DNA of 7,754 nt from Parelusimicrobium sp031549165 (GCA_031549165.1 JAVBQE010000012.1:1-7754); one strand, 5' to 3'. Shown: positions 1-5,919, numbered from the stretch's first letter. A program made the numbers and translations. Notes: generated from the letters alone by a model not told the origin.

Positions 1-10
1 TGTGTTTCAT
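1..10 (-). CDS. 5' end of a further minus-strand gene (partial)
   Basis: Only the first codons are in the window: an ATG (complement of bases 8-10) followed by AAA CAC, giving Met-Lys-His. The start is believable because a near-perfect Shine-Dalgarno AAGGAG lies six bases upstream and the region behind it, up to the pilin terminator, is AT-rich and non-coding. Nothing can be said about the product; a pilin-like or secreted protein would suit the neighbour but is a guess. Confidence 0.55.
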
Positions 11-46
11 ATAAGTCTCCTTCATATTAAGTTTAGACATATTAAT

Positions 47-75
47 ATACTATATAATTTTTATTATGTTGTTAA
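47..75 (-). promoter_or_regulatory. Possible promoter for the left-edge gene
   Basis: Reading the minus strand, TTAACA (complement of 70-75, five of six bases of TTGACA) is followed after 17 bases by TAGTAT (complement of 47-52, four of six of TATAAT). An overlapping TATAGT is a better -10 but has only 15-base spacing. The region is very AT-rich, so chance matches are likely. Its position between the pilin terminator and the strong ribosome binding site of the next gene is what makes it plausible. Confidence 0.3.
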
Positions 76-84
76 GTTTAATTA

Positions 85-113
85 CAATAAAAGAGCGGGC
101 TTTTAGGCCCGCT
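85..113 (-). terminator. Rho-independent terminator after the pilin gene
   Basis: A perfect 7-bp GC-rich stem (AGCGGGC 94-100 with GCCCGCT 107-113, 6-base loop) begins just three bases past the pilin stop codon. On the minus strand it is followed by CTTTTATTGTAATT, a moderate U-tract. The plus-strand side also carries GTTTTAATT, so it could work in both directions, but no plus-strand gene precedes it. Confidence 0.8.
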
Positions 114-116
114 GTT

Positions 117-644
117 TTAATTGATGTAGGTTGCGTAAGCAGTAGATGCATATTTATAAGTTTCTTTGTTTTTGCCGATAGTAAGACAAAAATCATTCGC
201 GCCGGAATTTTGTTCGCAGAGCATTTTAGCATTATATTCCGGGAATTGATTGTTAAGCGGAAAATATATTATATGGTAAACCTTTATTGCCGCTACATCT
301 TTCCTGCTTGCAAAAATATAATAATAATTGTTTACTGTGGAATCCAATCCTATGCCGTAGGTGAAAGCTTTGCTCGTTGGGGTTTCAACGCTAAGCTCGC
401 TCAAATCAGCGGGAATGGCCTGGTTTTCCAGAACATACATTTCAAGGGCATTGCCTAAAGCCCTAACGTTGGTTATCGCCTCAGACGCTTTACTTTTTTC
501 TACCGATTTTGTGTACTGCGGTAAAGCAACAGCGGCCAGTATGCCGATTATCAGGACGACAACTAATAATTCAATAAGGGTGAAAGCGCGGTGCTTATTT
601 TTTAAAAACTGAGGGGGAGCGGGTGCGATGGTTTTGTGTGTCAT
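117..644 (-). CDS. Type IV pilin-like protein (prepilin with N-terminal methylation motif)
   Basis: This 175-aa protein carries the classic prepilin signature FTLIELLVVVLIIG from residue 21: mature Phe1, Glu5 of the mature chain, and a hydrophobic helix of about 20 residues running into ALPQYTKSVEKSK. Such proteins are cut by prepilin peptidase, N-methylated, and assembled into type IV pili or type II secretion pseudopili in the inner membrane/periplasm. The leader is long (20 aa, basic near its end) and the residue before the cut is Ala20 rather than the usual Gly. Two C-terminal cysteines, Cys143 and Cys153, could form the disulfide of a small D-region. The ATG is preceded by AAAAGGA seven bases upstream. 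The gene follows a lipoprotein gene across a hairpin and is closed by a terminator. No assembly genes are present, so whether this is a major pilin, minor pilin or pseudopilin cannot be decided. Confidence 0.9.
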   Translation of the reverse strand: MTHKTIAPAPPQFLKNKHRAFTLIELLVVVLIIGILAAVALPQYTKSVEKSKASEAITNVRALGNALEMYVLENQAIPADLSELSVETPTSKAFTYGIGLDSTVNNYYYIFASRKDVAAIKVYHIIYFPLNNQFPEYNAKMLCEQNSGANDFCLTIGKNKETYKYASTAYATYIN

Positions 645-661
645 GTCTGGGTCCTTTTAAT

Positions 662-687
662 GCCTGCCTGTTTTTATACAGGCAGGC
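662..687 (-). terminator. Hairpin between lipoprotein and pilin genes (weak terminator or mRNA boundary)
   Basis: GCCTGCCTG (662-670) and CAGGCAGGC (679-687) form a perfect 9-bp stem around an 8-base loop. It starts nine bases after the lipoprotein stop codon. The minus-strand sequence after the stem is only ATTAAAAGG, not a true U-run, so termination would be partial at best. The hairpin ends just before the pilin ribosome binding site and may instead separate or stabilise the two parts of a shared transcript. Confidence 0.45.
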
Positions 688-696
688 GTTGATGTT

Positions 697-1170
697 TTAA
701 ATATTGCATGTAATACTTAATGTTGTTTCGTACGAATTATCAGAAATAGAATCTCCTAAACCGCCTAAGCTTACGCCCGCGCCTACGGAGCCGCTTTTTG
801 TGGTGGTAGTGGTGCCGCTGGTGGAGGTGGAGTTGTAGACCTCTTTGGATTTAGAGGCGGATTTATTTCCCAGCACAGAGCTGGCCACGCCTAACACACT
901 GGACACCGTTTTCTGCTGTTCGCTGGAAGCGAACATACCGATATATTTTGTTTTCTGGCTATGCGTTACATAGCCGTTTTTAAGTCCGGCTTCTTTGCAG
1001 GAAAGGTCCGCTGCTTTTAAGGCTTTGGAGCGGGAGTCTTGCTCCGAGCTACCCAAAGAAATAATTGTCTTAGAACCGTTGTCCATGGGGATAACGTTTC
1101 CGTAGTCGCTTGCTTTCATGCAGCCTAAAAATGCTGCTGCAACAAATAAAACCGCTAAAGTTTTTTTCAT
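697..1170 (-). CDS. Small predicted lipoprotein of unknown function
   Basis: The 157-aa product starts with MKK, a hydrophobic stretch and a lipobox-like FLGC with Cys17, so it is probably lipidated and carried to the inner or outer membrane. Residues about 36-80 contain a segment (SRSKALKAADLSCKEAG, then a Tyr-Val/Tyr-Ile region) that resembles a small alpha/beta fold of the sort seen in many short lipoproteins. Residues about 84-145 are low-complexity, dominated by Ser, Thr, Gly and Val, including a run of six Thr with one Gly nearby. The last segment, YETTLSITCNI, puts a cysteine three residues from the end that might pair with Cys58. The ATG has GAGGT six bases upstream. I do not recognise the family. 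It lies between the 76-bp inverted repeat and the pilin gene, with which it may share a transcript. Confidence 0.75.
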   Translation of the reverse strand: MKKTLAVLFVAAAFLGCMKASDYGNVIPMDNGSKTIISLGSSEQDSRSKALKAADLSCKEAGLKNGYVTHSQKTKYIGMFASSEQQKTVSSVLGVASSVLGNKSASKSKEVYNSTSTSGTTTTTKSGSVGAGVSLGGLGDSISDNSYETTLSITCNI

Positions 1171-1186
1171 CTTTTACCTCTGTTTT

Positions 1187-1262
1187 GTCATTCTGAGAGT
1201 GGCGGAGAATCTTGTTGTAAGCTTTAGCTTAAAGAAAGATTCTTCGCTTTGCTCAGGATAAC
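1187..1262. repeat. 76-bp intergenic inverted-repeat element
   Basis: Two 27-base arms, 1187-1213 (beginning GTCATTCTGAG) and 1236-1262 (ending GCTCAGGATAAC), are inverted copies agreeing at 20 of 27 positions; several of the differences keep G-U pairs in RNA. The centre contains a further coaxial inverted repeat, TAAGC (1218-1222) with GCTTA (1227-1231), so the whole element folds about one axis. The GTCATTCTGAG...GAAGAATCTT motif resembles a dispersed intergenic repeat I know from several bacterial phyla. It fills nearly all of the gap between the ACT gene and the lipoprotein gene and would be in the leader of the latter's mRNA if transcribed. No transposase is visible. Confidence 0.75.
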
Positions 1263-1287
1263 AGCGCCTACGACGCTGTTATTTTTT
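1259..1287 (+). terminator. Hairpin with plus-strand T-run at the 3' end of the ACT gene
   Basis: TAACAGCG (1259-1266) and CGCTGTTA (1274-1281) form an 8-bp stem with a 7-base loop, followed on the plus strand by six T's (1282-1287). It overlaps the last codons and stop of the minus-strand ACT gene. On the minus strand no U-run follows, so as a terminator for PaaK-ACT it is poor; as a plus-strand terminator it has no gene to serve. It abuts the 76-bp repeat and may act with it as a transcript end barrier. Confidence 0.4.
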
Positions 1288-1699
1288 CCCATGTAAGTAT
1301 TGGGATATTTGCCTGCTGTAAGGCTTTAACCGCGTCTTCCGTTTTGTCAAAGCGGAAAATCATGTAGGCCAAATCTTCCGTGCGGTCCAGGAATGCGTGC
1401 ATGTATTCTATGTTGATATTTGAATCATACAAAACATCCAGCACATGCGCAAGGCCGCCCGGCTTGTCCTGTACGCCCACCACAACAACGTCTGTGATGC
1501 TTGCTGTAAAATTATTTTTCTTAAGCACGTCCAGCGCAGCCTCCGGCTTGTCCACCACAAGGCGTAGAATGCCAAACTGCTGTGTCTCCGCCACCGTGAG
1601 GCCTAAAATATTTATTTTAGCTTCGCCCAGTACATGGCATACTTCTCTAATGCGCCCGGAGCGGTTTTCTAAGAAGAGAGATATCTGCGTTATTTTCAT
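1268..1699 (-). CDS. Tandem ACT-domain protein paired with phenylacetate-CoA ligase
   Basis: The 143-aa protein is two ACT domains and little else: residues about 4-68 (KITQISLFLENRSGRIREV, then INILGLTVAE) and about 71-138 (VVVVGVQDKPGGLAHVLDVL, then INIEYMHAFL). ACT domains bind small ligands, usually amino acids, and this double form is commonly encoded next to PaaK-type ligases in anaerobes. A role as amino-acid or aromatic-ligand sensor acting on the neighbouring enzyme is inference from that pairing. Its ATG overlaps the paaK stop by four bases (ATGA), and a perfect AGGAGG lies five bases upstream inside the last paaK codons, so the two are translated together from one mRNA. No catalytic domain is attached. 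A hairpin overlaps its stop codon. Confidence 0.9.
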   Translation of the reverse strand: MKITQISLFLENRSGRIREVCHVLGEAKINILGLTVAETQQFGILRLVVDKPEAALDVLKKNNFTASITDVVVVGVQDKPGGLAHVLDVLYDSNINIEYMHAFLDRTEDLAYMIFRFDKTEDAVKALQQANIPILTWEKITAS

Positions 1700-2991
1700 A
1701 GTTTCCTCCTGTCTATTACTCTTTTTGCCTTGCCTTCGCTGCGTGTAATTGACTTAGGTTCCAACAGTTTTACTTTGGCGGAGATGTTGAGAGCGGAAGC
1801 AATTTCATGCTTAATCCTGCTCTCTAAAGCCAGCAGCTCGCCTACGCGGTCCTTGAAGAAGTTTTCGTCCACTTCCACCTCAAGTTCCAACGAGTCCAGC
1901 GCGCCGTGGCGGTCCACAATAAGCTGGTAATGCGGGGCCGCGCCTTCAATAGTTAGCAATGCATGCTCCACCTGTGAGGGGAAAATGTTTATGCCGCGGA
2001 TAACTATCATATCGTCGGTTCTTCCTTTAAGTTTGCTTATGCGCGGCAGCGTGCGCCCGCAGGGGCACTTTTCCGTCGTCATGGAAGCGATGTCTCTGGT
2101 GCGGTATCTGAGAAGCGGAATCGCCTCTTTGGTTAGCGCGGTAATGACGAGTTCCCCGTCTTCTCCGTCCTTCATATGTTCGCCGGTTTTGGGGTTGATG
2201 ATTTCAGGGTAAAACAGGTCGGACCACACGTGCAGGCCATTTTGCTCTGCGCATTCCATGGCTACGCCGGGGCCGATGATTTCGGACAGGCCAAACACGT
2301 CTAATGCTTTAAGGCCGAGCTTGTCTTCTATTTCTTTTCTCATAGACACGCTCCACGGCTCCGCGCCGAAGACGCCTATTTTCCACGAGATATCGTCCTT
2401 AGTTAAGCCTTCCGCCTTGCATTCTTCCGCTAAATAAAGCGCGTAGCTGGGCGTACAGGCTAAAACTTTGGGTTTCAAATCACGCATTAATTTTATCTGG
2501 CGTTTTGTATTGCCCGACGACATGGGTAGAATTGTAAGCCCTAAGTCCAAAGCGCCGTAATGCGCGCCCAGGCCGCCTGTAAATAAGCCGTAGCCGTAGG
2601 CAATTTGTATCATGTCGCCCTTTTTAGCGCCTGCGCAGGCGAGGGAGCGAGCCATACATTCGCCCCATAATTTTAAATCGTTCTTAGTATAACCCGTCAA
2701 TGTAGGGTTACCCGTTGTACCGCTGGAGACGTGGATTTCCGCCACTTCTTCCTGCGGTACGGAAAAGAGGGCGTAGGGGTAAAAGTCGCGCATGTCTTCT
2801 TTGGTGGTAAAGGGGAGTTTGGTAATGTCGTCAATAGACGTAATGTCAGTGGGCTTGATATGCGCGTCATCAAGTCTGTTTTTAAACACTGTGTTATTCT
2901 TATAAACATAAGCAACCAGGTTTTTCAGACGTTCGGACTGAAGGTCTTTTAGCGTTTTCGGGTCAGCTGTTTCTGCGGTTCTATTATACAT
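1696..2991 (-). CDS. paaK: Phenylacetate-CoA ligase (PaaK family, adenylate-forming)
   Basis: This 431-aa enzyme has normal family length and all key motifs: the phosphate-binding loop SSGTTGNPT (89-97), GAEPWSVSMR (209-218), FGLSEIIGPGVAMEC (233-247), YRTRDIA (296-302), a CPCGR segment (309-313), the hinge-region GRTDDMIVIRG (323-333), and a C-terminal basic RSEGKAKRV carrying the expected Lys. The family activates phenylacetate (or related aryl acids) with ATP and CoA to the acyl-CoA, AMP and pyrophosphate in the cytosol. In fermenting anaerobes, homologues beside ACT proteins are thought to serve aryl-amino-acid breakdown; the true substrate cannot be read here. The start MYNRTAETAD matches the usual family N-terminus, though GGAGGT directly abuts the ATG, an abnormally short spacing. 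It lies 12 bp behind the terminase gene and overlaps the ACT gene by four bases. No phenylacetate degradation genes are in view. Confidence 0.95.
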   Translation of the reverse strand: MYNRTAETADPKTLKDLQSERLKNLVAYVYKNNTVFKNRLDDAHIKPTDITSIDDITKLPFTTKEDMRDFYPYALFSVPQEEVAEIHVSSGTTGNPTLTGYTKNDLKLWGECMARSLACAGAKKGDMIQIAYGYGLFTGGLGAHYGALDLGLTILPMSSGNTKRQIKLMRDLKPKVLACTPSYALYLAEECKAEGLTKDDISWKIGVFGAEPWSVSMRKEIEDKLGLKALDVFGLSEIIGPGVAMECAEQNGLHVWSDLFYPEIINPKTGEHMKDGEDGELVITALTKEAIPLLRYRTRDIASMTTEKCPCGRTLPRISKLKGRTDDMIVIRGINIFPSQVEHALLTIEGAAPHYQLIVDRHGALDSLELEVEVDENFFKDRVGELLALESRIKHEIASALNISAKVKLLEPKSITRSEGKAKRVIDRRKL

Positions 2992-3003
2992 ACCTCCATT
3001 ATA
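2992..3003 (-). promoter_or_regulatory. TATAAT box and GGAGGT directly abutting the paaK start
   Basis: In the 12-bp gap between the terminase stop and paaK, the minus strand reads TATAAT (complement of 2998-3003), then GGAGGT (2992-2997), then the ATG. The Shine-Dalgarno-like hexamer touches the start codon, too close for normal use. The perfect -10 hexamer would place a transcript start at about the A of the ATG, giving a leaderless message. No convincing -35 lies at 16-18 bases, so the promoter reading is weak. Confidence 0.3.
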
Positions 3004-4176
3004 TTAAATAAAGGAGAGTGCGGGAGTAGCTGTGCGGGCGTGAAAATGAGTGTGGACGGCGTAGCGTAAAGCGTCAAGGGCGTGGTCGTTAAACTTAACC
3101 GGCTCTTCCAGCGTGTTGCCGTTTAGGTCCGTCTTCCATGCGTAATTTTGTATTTCTTTAATTAAATTGTGCGAGTCTTTGGTTATAAAAAGTTTTTTTT
3201 GTTTAACGCTTAATATGCCCGCTTTTACATTTTTTTGCGCGGGCAAAATGTTAAAGCCTGCGTCAAATATTTCTTTAATTCTGTCCGGCTCGGCCGCATC
3301 TGCGTAGATGGTCAGCTCTCGGTGTTTTATAAGGGTTTCTAATTTTTTAATGAGTGCGCTGTTAGTTAAATGTGTTTTGTAGAGCAGTTCCTTTATGTAT
3401 AAGCCATCGTCGGCAATTCGCACCTCCACAAGCGAGCTGGGGTTATTGAAGCCAAAGTCCAGGCCGTAGATAGTTTCTTCACACTGCGCCATTTCGTCAA
3501 CAAAAGTAAAATTGTCATAAATAATATTTTTATTCTGCCCCCACTGGCCGAGCGCGAAAACGCGGTAGGCGTTTTCATCTATATCTTTAAGCGAGGTTAA
3601 GGTGTCCAAATAATCCTTATCAAGGAAAGGGTTGTCTTTGTATGTACTGTGTATGACGGAGATGTCGGGCCTAGGCAGCAGGTCTTTGGCTATCCAGCTT
3701 TGCGCGGAGTTGGGGTTTAGCGAGAGGAAAATTTGGTTTTTATACCCGCCAAACTGCGGCGCGCTAAGGCGGGTGAGCAGCGTAATATAGTCCTGGTGCG
3801 TAAACTCCGTGGCCTCTTCCATCCAGATATAATTAAACTCTGTGGACTTAATTTTTTCCGGGTTGTCTAAAGAGAAAAACTGTACCCGGCTTTTGCCCAG
3901 CATATAAAAGTTTTGCATTTTGTTGTGCTGTCTGGTGCGGTAAAGGCCGTACTTTTTTAAGAGGTCAATAAACAAACGGTAGGCCGTCATTTTAAGCGCG
4001 GGCATGGTTTTACGCGTAATGCCTATGTTTGCGCCTTGCAGGTTAAGCGCGCGCATGAGGAGCAGCTGGGCGAGGGCGTGGCTTTTGCCGCTGCGCGCGC
4101 CGCCGATGTTTAGCACTGTTCTTGCCTGCGCGCACATATTTTTTTTAAACAGCGGCGTTATTAAAAACTTACTCAT
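3004..4176 (-). CDS. Phage terminase large subunit (packaging ATPase-nuclease), isolated
   Basis: Terminase large subunits pump phage DNA into proheads using an N-terminal ATPase and cut it with a C-terminal RNase H-fold nuclease. In numbering from the ATG at 4176 (390 aa) both parts look intact: Walker A GGARSGKS (25-32), Walker B YIWMEEA (116-122) with the catalytic Glu, the coupling-type motif LSLNPNS (151-157), and nuclease acids in GLDFGF (Asp240), YADAAEPD (Asp293) and NDHALDALRYA (Asp364, Asp368). It resembles the PBSX/Terminase_3 group, at the short end of normal length. A TTG at 4191 would add five residues; I prefer the ATG, which overlaps the small-subunit stop by eight bases and suits coupled translation, since neither start has a clear Shine-Dalgarno. 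No portal, capsid, integrase or lysis gene is nearby, and metabolic genes follow after 12 bp. It is either a remnant or a retained function. Confidence 0.92.
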   Translation of the reverse strand: MSKFLITPLFKKNMCAQARTVLNIGGARSGKSHALAQLLLMRALNLQGANIGITRKTMPALKMTAYRLFIDLLKKYGLYRTRQHNKMQNFYMLGKSRVQFFSLDNPEKIKSTEFNYIWMEEATEFTHQDYITLLTRLSAPQFGGYKNQIFLSLNPNSAQSWIAKDLLPRPDISVIHSTYKDNPFLDKDYLDTLTSLKDIDENAYRVFALGQWGQNKNIIYDNFTFVDEMAQCEETIYGLDFGFNNPSSLVEVRIADDGLYIKELLYKTHLTNSALIKKLETLIKHRELTIYADAAEPDRIKEIFDAGFNILPAQKNVKAGILSVKQKKLFITKDSHNLIKEIQNYAWKTDLNGNTLEEPVKFNDHALDALRYAVHTHFHARTATPALSFI

Positions 4177-4519
4177 TTGTGCGTTCTTCAAAAATTATCT
4201 GCGCCGCAGTTTCTTCTTCAGAAACAGGTTTATTTTTGCTGTATTTTTCGCCCAGCCTGCTTGAAAGAGCGAAGGTGATAAGTGTGGGCGTTTTGCTTTT
4301 TAAAACCGTTTCTAAGAAGGCAACTTCCAGTTTAAAATTAATAATTTCGTCAAATGCGCGCAGAAAGTCAGGGTCATTTTTGAGGGCAAAAAAGAAACGC
4401 TCCTCCATGAGATTGCTCTCTACAAGCGTTTCTGTGATTGAGTTATTTTTTTTGAGAAGATTTAAAAATTTATTTTTTGAGTCTTTTATTGAAGGCAGTT
4501 TTCTTTTTTTAGTTTCCAT
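4169..4519 (-). CDS. Terminase small subunit-like DNA-binding protein
   Basis: This 116-aa, charged, mostly helical protein stands directly upstream of the terminase large subunit and overlaps it, the standard place of the small subunit that recognises phage DNA and hands it to the large one. Residues about 17-60 (FLNLLKKNNSITETLVESNLMEERFFFALKNDPDFLRAFDEI, split here as a helix, a turn and a second helix followed by a DPDF segment) fit the helix-turn-helix plus 'DP-F--A--E' pattern common in small terminases. A second helical segment, about 61-92, ending ALSSRLGEKY, would serve oligomerisation. No sequence motif is diagnostic, so the call rests on context plus this pattern. The ATG has no Shine-Dalgarno of its own; a 9-codon mini-ORF with one overlaps its start. 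It is the first sizeable gene behind the TTGACA promoter. Confidence 0.7.
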   Translation of the reverse strand: METKKRKLPSIKDSKNKFLNLLKKNNSITETLVESNLMEERFFFALKNDPDFLRAFDEIINFKLEVAFLETVLKSKTPTLITFALSSRLGEKYSKNKPVSEEETAAQIIFEERTNE

Positions 4520-4538
4520 AAGTATAATATGTATTCAT
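4509..4538 (-). CDS. Possible 9-codon leader peptide overlapping the small terminase start
   Basis: An ATG (complement of 4536-4538) opens the peptide MNTYYTYGN, ending in TAA at 4509-4511, eight bases beyond the start codon of the small terminase gene and in a different frame. AGAGG lies eight bases upstream, the only plausible ribosome binding site in this leader. It could feed ribosomes to the main gene by re-initiation. Very short ORFs arise often by chance, so this is only a candidate. Confidence 0.25.
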   Translation of the reverse strand: MNTYYTYGN

Positions 4539-4559
4539 ACTGACGGCCTCTCCGAAGAG

Positions 4560-4589
4560 AGTATAACACAGAAACTAAAAAAATGTCAA
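4560..4589 (-). promoter_or_regulatory. Sigma70-type promoter for the terminase-paaK-ACT unit
   Basis: On the minus strand a perfect TTGACA (complement of 4584-4589) is followed after 18 bases by TATACT (complement of 4560-4565, five of six consensus bases). It begins immediately after the stop codon of the upstream 442-aa gene and predicts a start near 4553, giving a leader of about 34 bases before the small terminase ATG. This is the best promoter match in the window and implies that the terminase pair and the genes after it are transcribed apart from the envelope operon. Confidence 0.65.
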
Positions 4590-4590
4590 C

Positions 4591-5919
4591 TTACTGTCTG
4601 CGCTTAAGCGTAAACGCCACGCCCAAAGCCGCCAGCATAACGAAGAAAGCTGTAAGGCGTATTTGGTTGGCCCGGTCATCGCCGGGCAGTTTGCTTAAAT
4701 GTTCCAGGCGTTTTTGCGTGTCCAGAGTTTCCTGCTCGGCTAATACGCGCGCCCGCCGCTCTTCTTCTATTTTAGTTTTCGCCTCTTTTTGCGCAGCGTC
4801 TAAAACAGCCTGTTTATCATCGGCAATCATCTGCGTATAAGGCATTTCCACCCACTGTGTGAGCATGGGCTTACTATAAGTTATTTGCCCGTCAATTTTT
4901 TCCTGCAAGCGCACAAGAAGGAAACTGTTTGCCCCGGTATCATTTGGTTGTTCGTATTCTCTGGAATAAAAAATTTCCGGCGAGGGGATTATTCTGTAAA
5001 CAATTTCCATAGGCGTATCTTTAGGCGGAAACTGCTCATATTTACCGCGCATGAATGAGAAGTATGAATCATACGGATATATATACTTTTTATTTACATT
5101 AAGGGCAAAATATGTGCCTCCCTCATCCAAAAAGCCGCGCGTAGGGATTTGCAGGCAGGTCTGTGGTGTTACTTTAATTTTTTTGTCAACGTCCCATTCA
5201 TGTCTGGGGTATGCCTCGTTACATTTACTTTTGCATTTTGATTTGTAAAGAGTTGCAGTAATATCGTAAGCGTCCGCGTTTATTATTCTTATGCATCTGT
5301 TTCCTTCTTCTGCGCCGGAGGGGATTTGCCAGACAAGGTCTTCTTTGGGCAGAATTTTATCCCAGGAAATTTCTGTTTTTTTCTGTATCATCAGGTCTGG
5401 CATGCGGGTTTTACCGTCTACCACTTCTTCTTCCAGTAACATACGGTATAGAGGCGGGGTGGGGGCGGAGCTTCCGTCAAGAACAAAACGCCAGGCGTCA
5501 TCTTCTCCCTTTGGCAGGTCCTCGGTTTTAGAAATTTTATAACTGCGCTCTATTATGTGCGGGCCGTTTTTTAAACTCTGGTCAAACTGCCAGTCATACT
5601 GCAAGCTCGTGGGGCTTAGCATGCTGTCTTCTGTCTTTGCCTGCTCCCCGTTAATGTAAAGCACCGTGTAGAGGTTAGGCGTTCGGCTGGTCTGTGCGCG
5701 TTCTATGCATTTGGTGGAGGTTACTTTAAATTCTTTAATTTTTTTCTTTTTTTCCCAGTAGTCGCTGTACACAACGACCTTAACGTCAAAATCGTCCGCA
5801 TTAGAAATTTTAGCGCACACTTTAACGCCGTCCCACGCTTTTGTGGAGGAGGGGACAATCATGTCCGCCGCGCCGGAGAGCGGGAGGAGGATTAGCAGGG
5901 CGGGCAATAGTTTTTTCAT
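4591..5919 (-). CDS. Secreted, C-terminally membrane-anchored protein with two duplicated modules, unknown function
   Basis: The 442-aa product has an N-terminal signal peptide (MKKLLPALLILLPLSGAADM), two related beta-rich modules, a charged coiled coil (about 365-410, with EEERRARVLAEQETLDTQKR) and a C-terminal membrane helix (about 422-437) ending in KRRQ. The topology is therefore a large periplasmic part tied to the inner membrane by its tail. Module one (about 27-177) and module two (about 201-353) share order and residues: CAKISNADDFDVKVVVY against CIRIINADAYDITATLY, then IKEFKVTSTKCIE against IKVTPQTCLQIP, then LLEEEVVDGK against RLQEKIDGQI. Each keeps a matching cysteine pair (35/71 and 209/255); module two has an insertion with Cys229 and Cys233. 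I do not recognise the family. It is the last gene of the GT9 operon and overlaps its upstream neighbour by four bases, which suggests an envelope role. Confidence 0.85.
   Translation of the reverse strand: MKKLLPALLILLPLSGAADMIVPSSTKAWDGVKVCAKISNADDFDVKVVVYSDYWEKKKKIKEFKVTSTKCIERAQTSRTPNLYTVLYINGEQAKTEDSMLSPTSLQYDWQFDQSLKNGPHIIERSYKISKTEDLPKGEDDAWRFVLDGSSAPTPPLYRMLLEEEVVDGKTRMPDLMIQKKTEISWDKILPKEDLVWQIPSGAEEGNRCIRIINADAYDITATLYKSKCKSKCNEAYPRHEWDVDKKIKVTPQTCLQIPTRGFLDEGGTYFALNVNKKYIYPYDSYFSFMRGKYEQFPPKDTPMEIVYRIIPSPEIFYSREYEQPNDTGANSFLLVRLQEKIDGQITYSKPMLTQWVEMPYTQMIADDKQAVLDAAQKEAKTKIEEERRARVLAEQETLDTQKRLEHLSKLPGDDRANQIRLTAFFVMLAALGVAFTLKRRQ

Noticed and set aside
66..458. Plus-strand open frame of 130 codons
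   Set aside because: It runs antisense through the clear pilin gene, has no ribosome binding site and no recognisable domain. The same holds for the other plus-strand frames under the minus-strand genes.
4177..4191. TTG start extending the large terminase by five residues
   Set aside because: No Shine-Dalgarno precedes it and an ATG lies just downstream in better position relative to the small-subunit stop. The extra residues carry no motif.
3004..4519. A full prophage or gene-transfer-agent cluster
   Set aside because: Only the terminase pair is present. Flanking genes on both sides are envelope and metabolic genes with normal operon spacing, and no attachment-site repeats were seen.
4548..4561. 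CTCTC-TTCG-GAGAG hairpin as an RNA stabiliser in the terminase leader
   Set aside because: It is a perfect UUCG-type hairpin, but the predicted transcript start (near 4553) falls inside it, so the full hairpin would not be in the message from that promoter.
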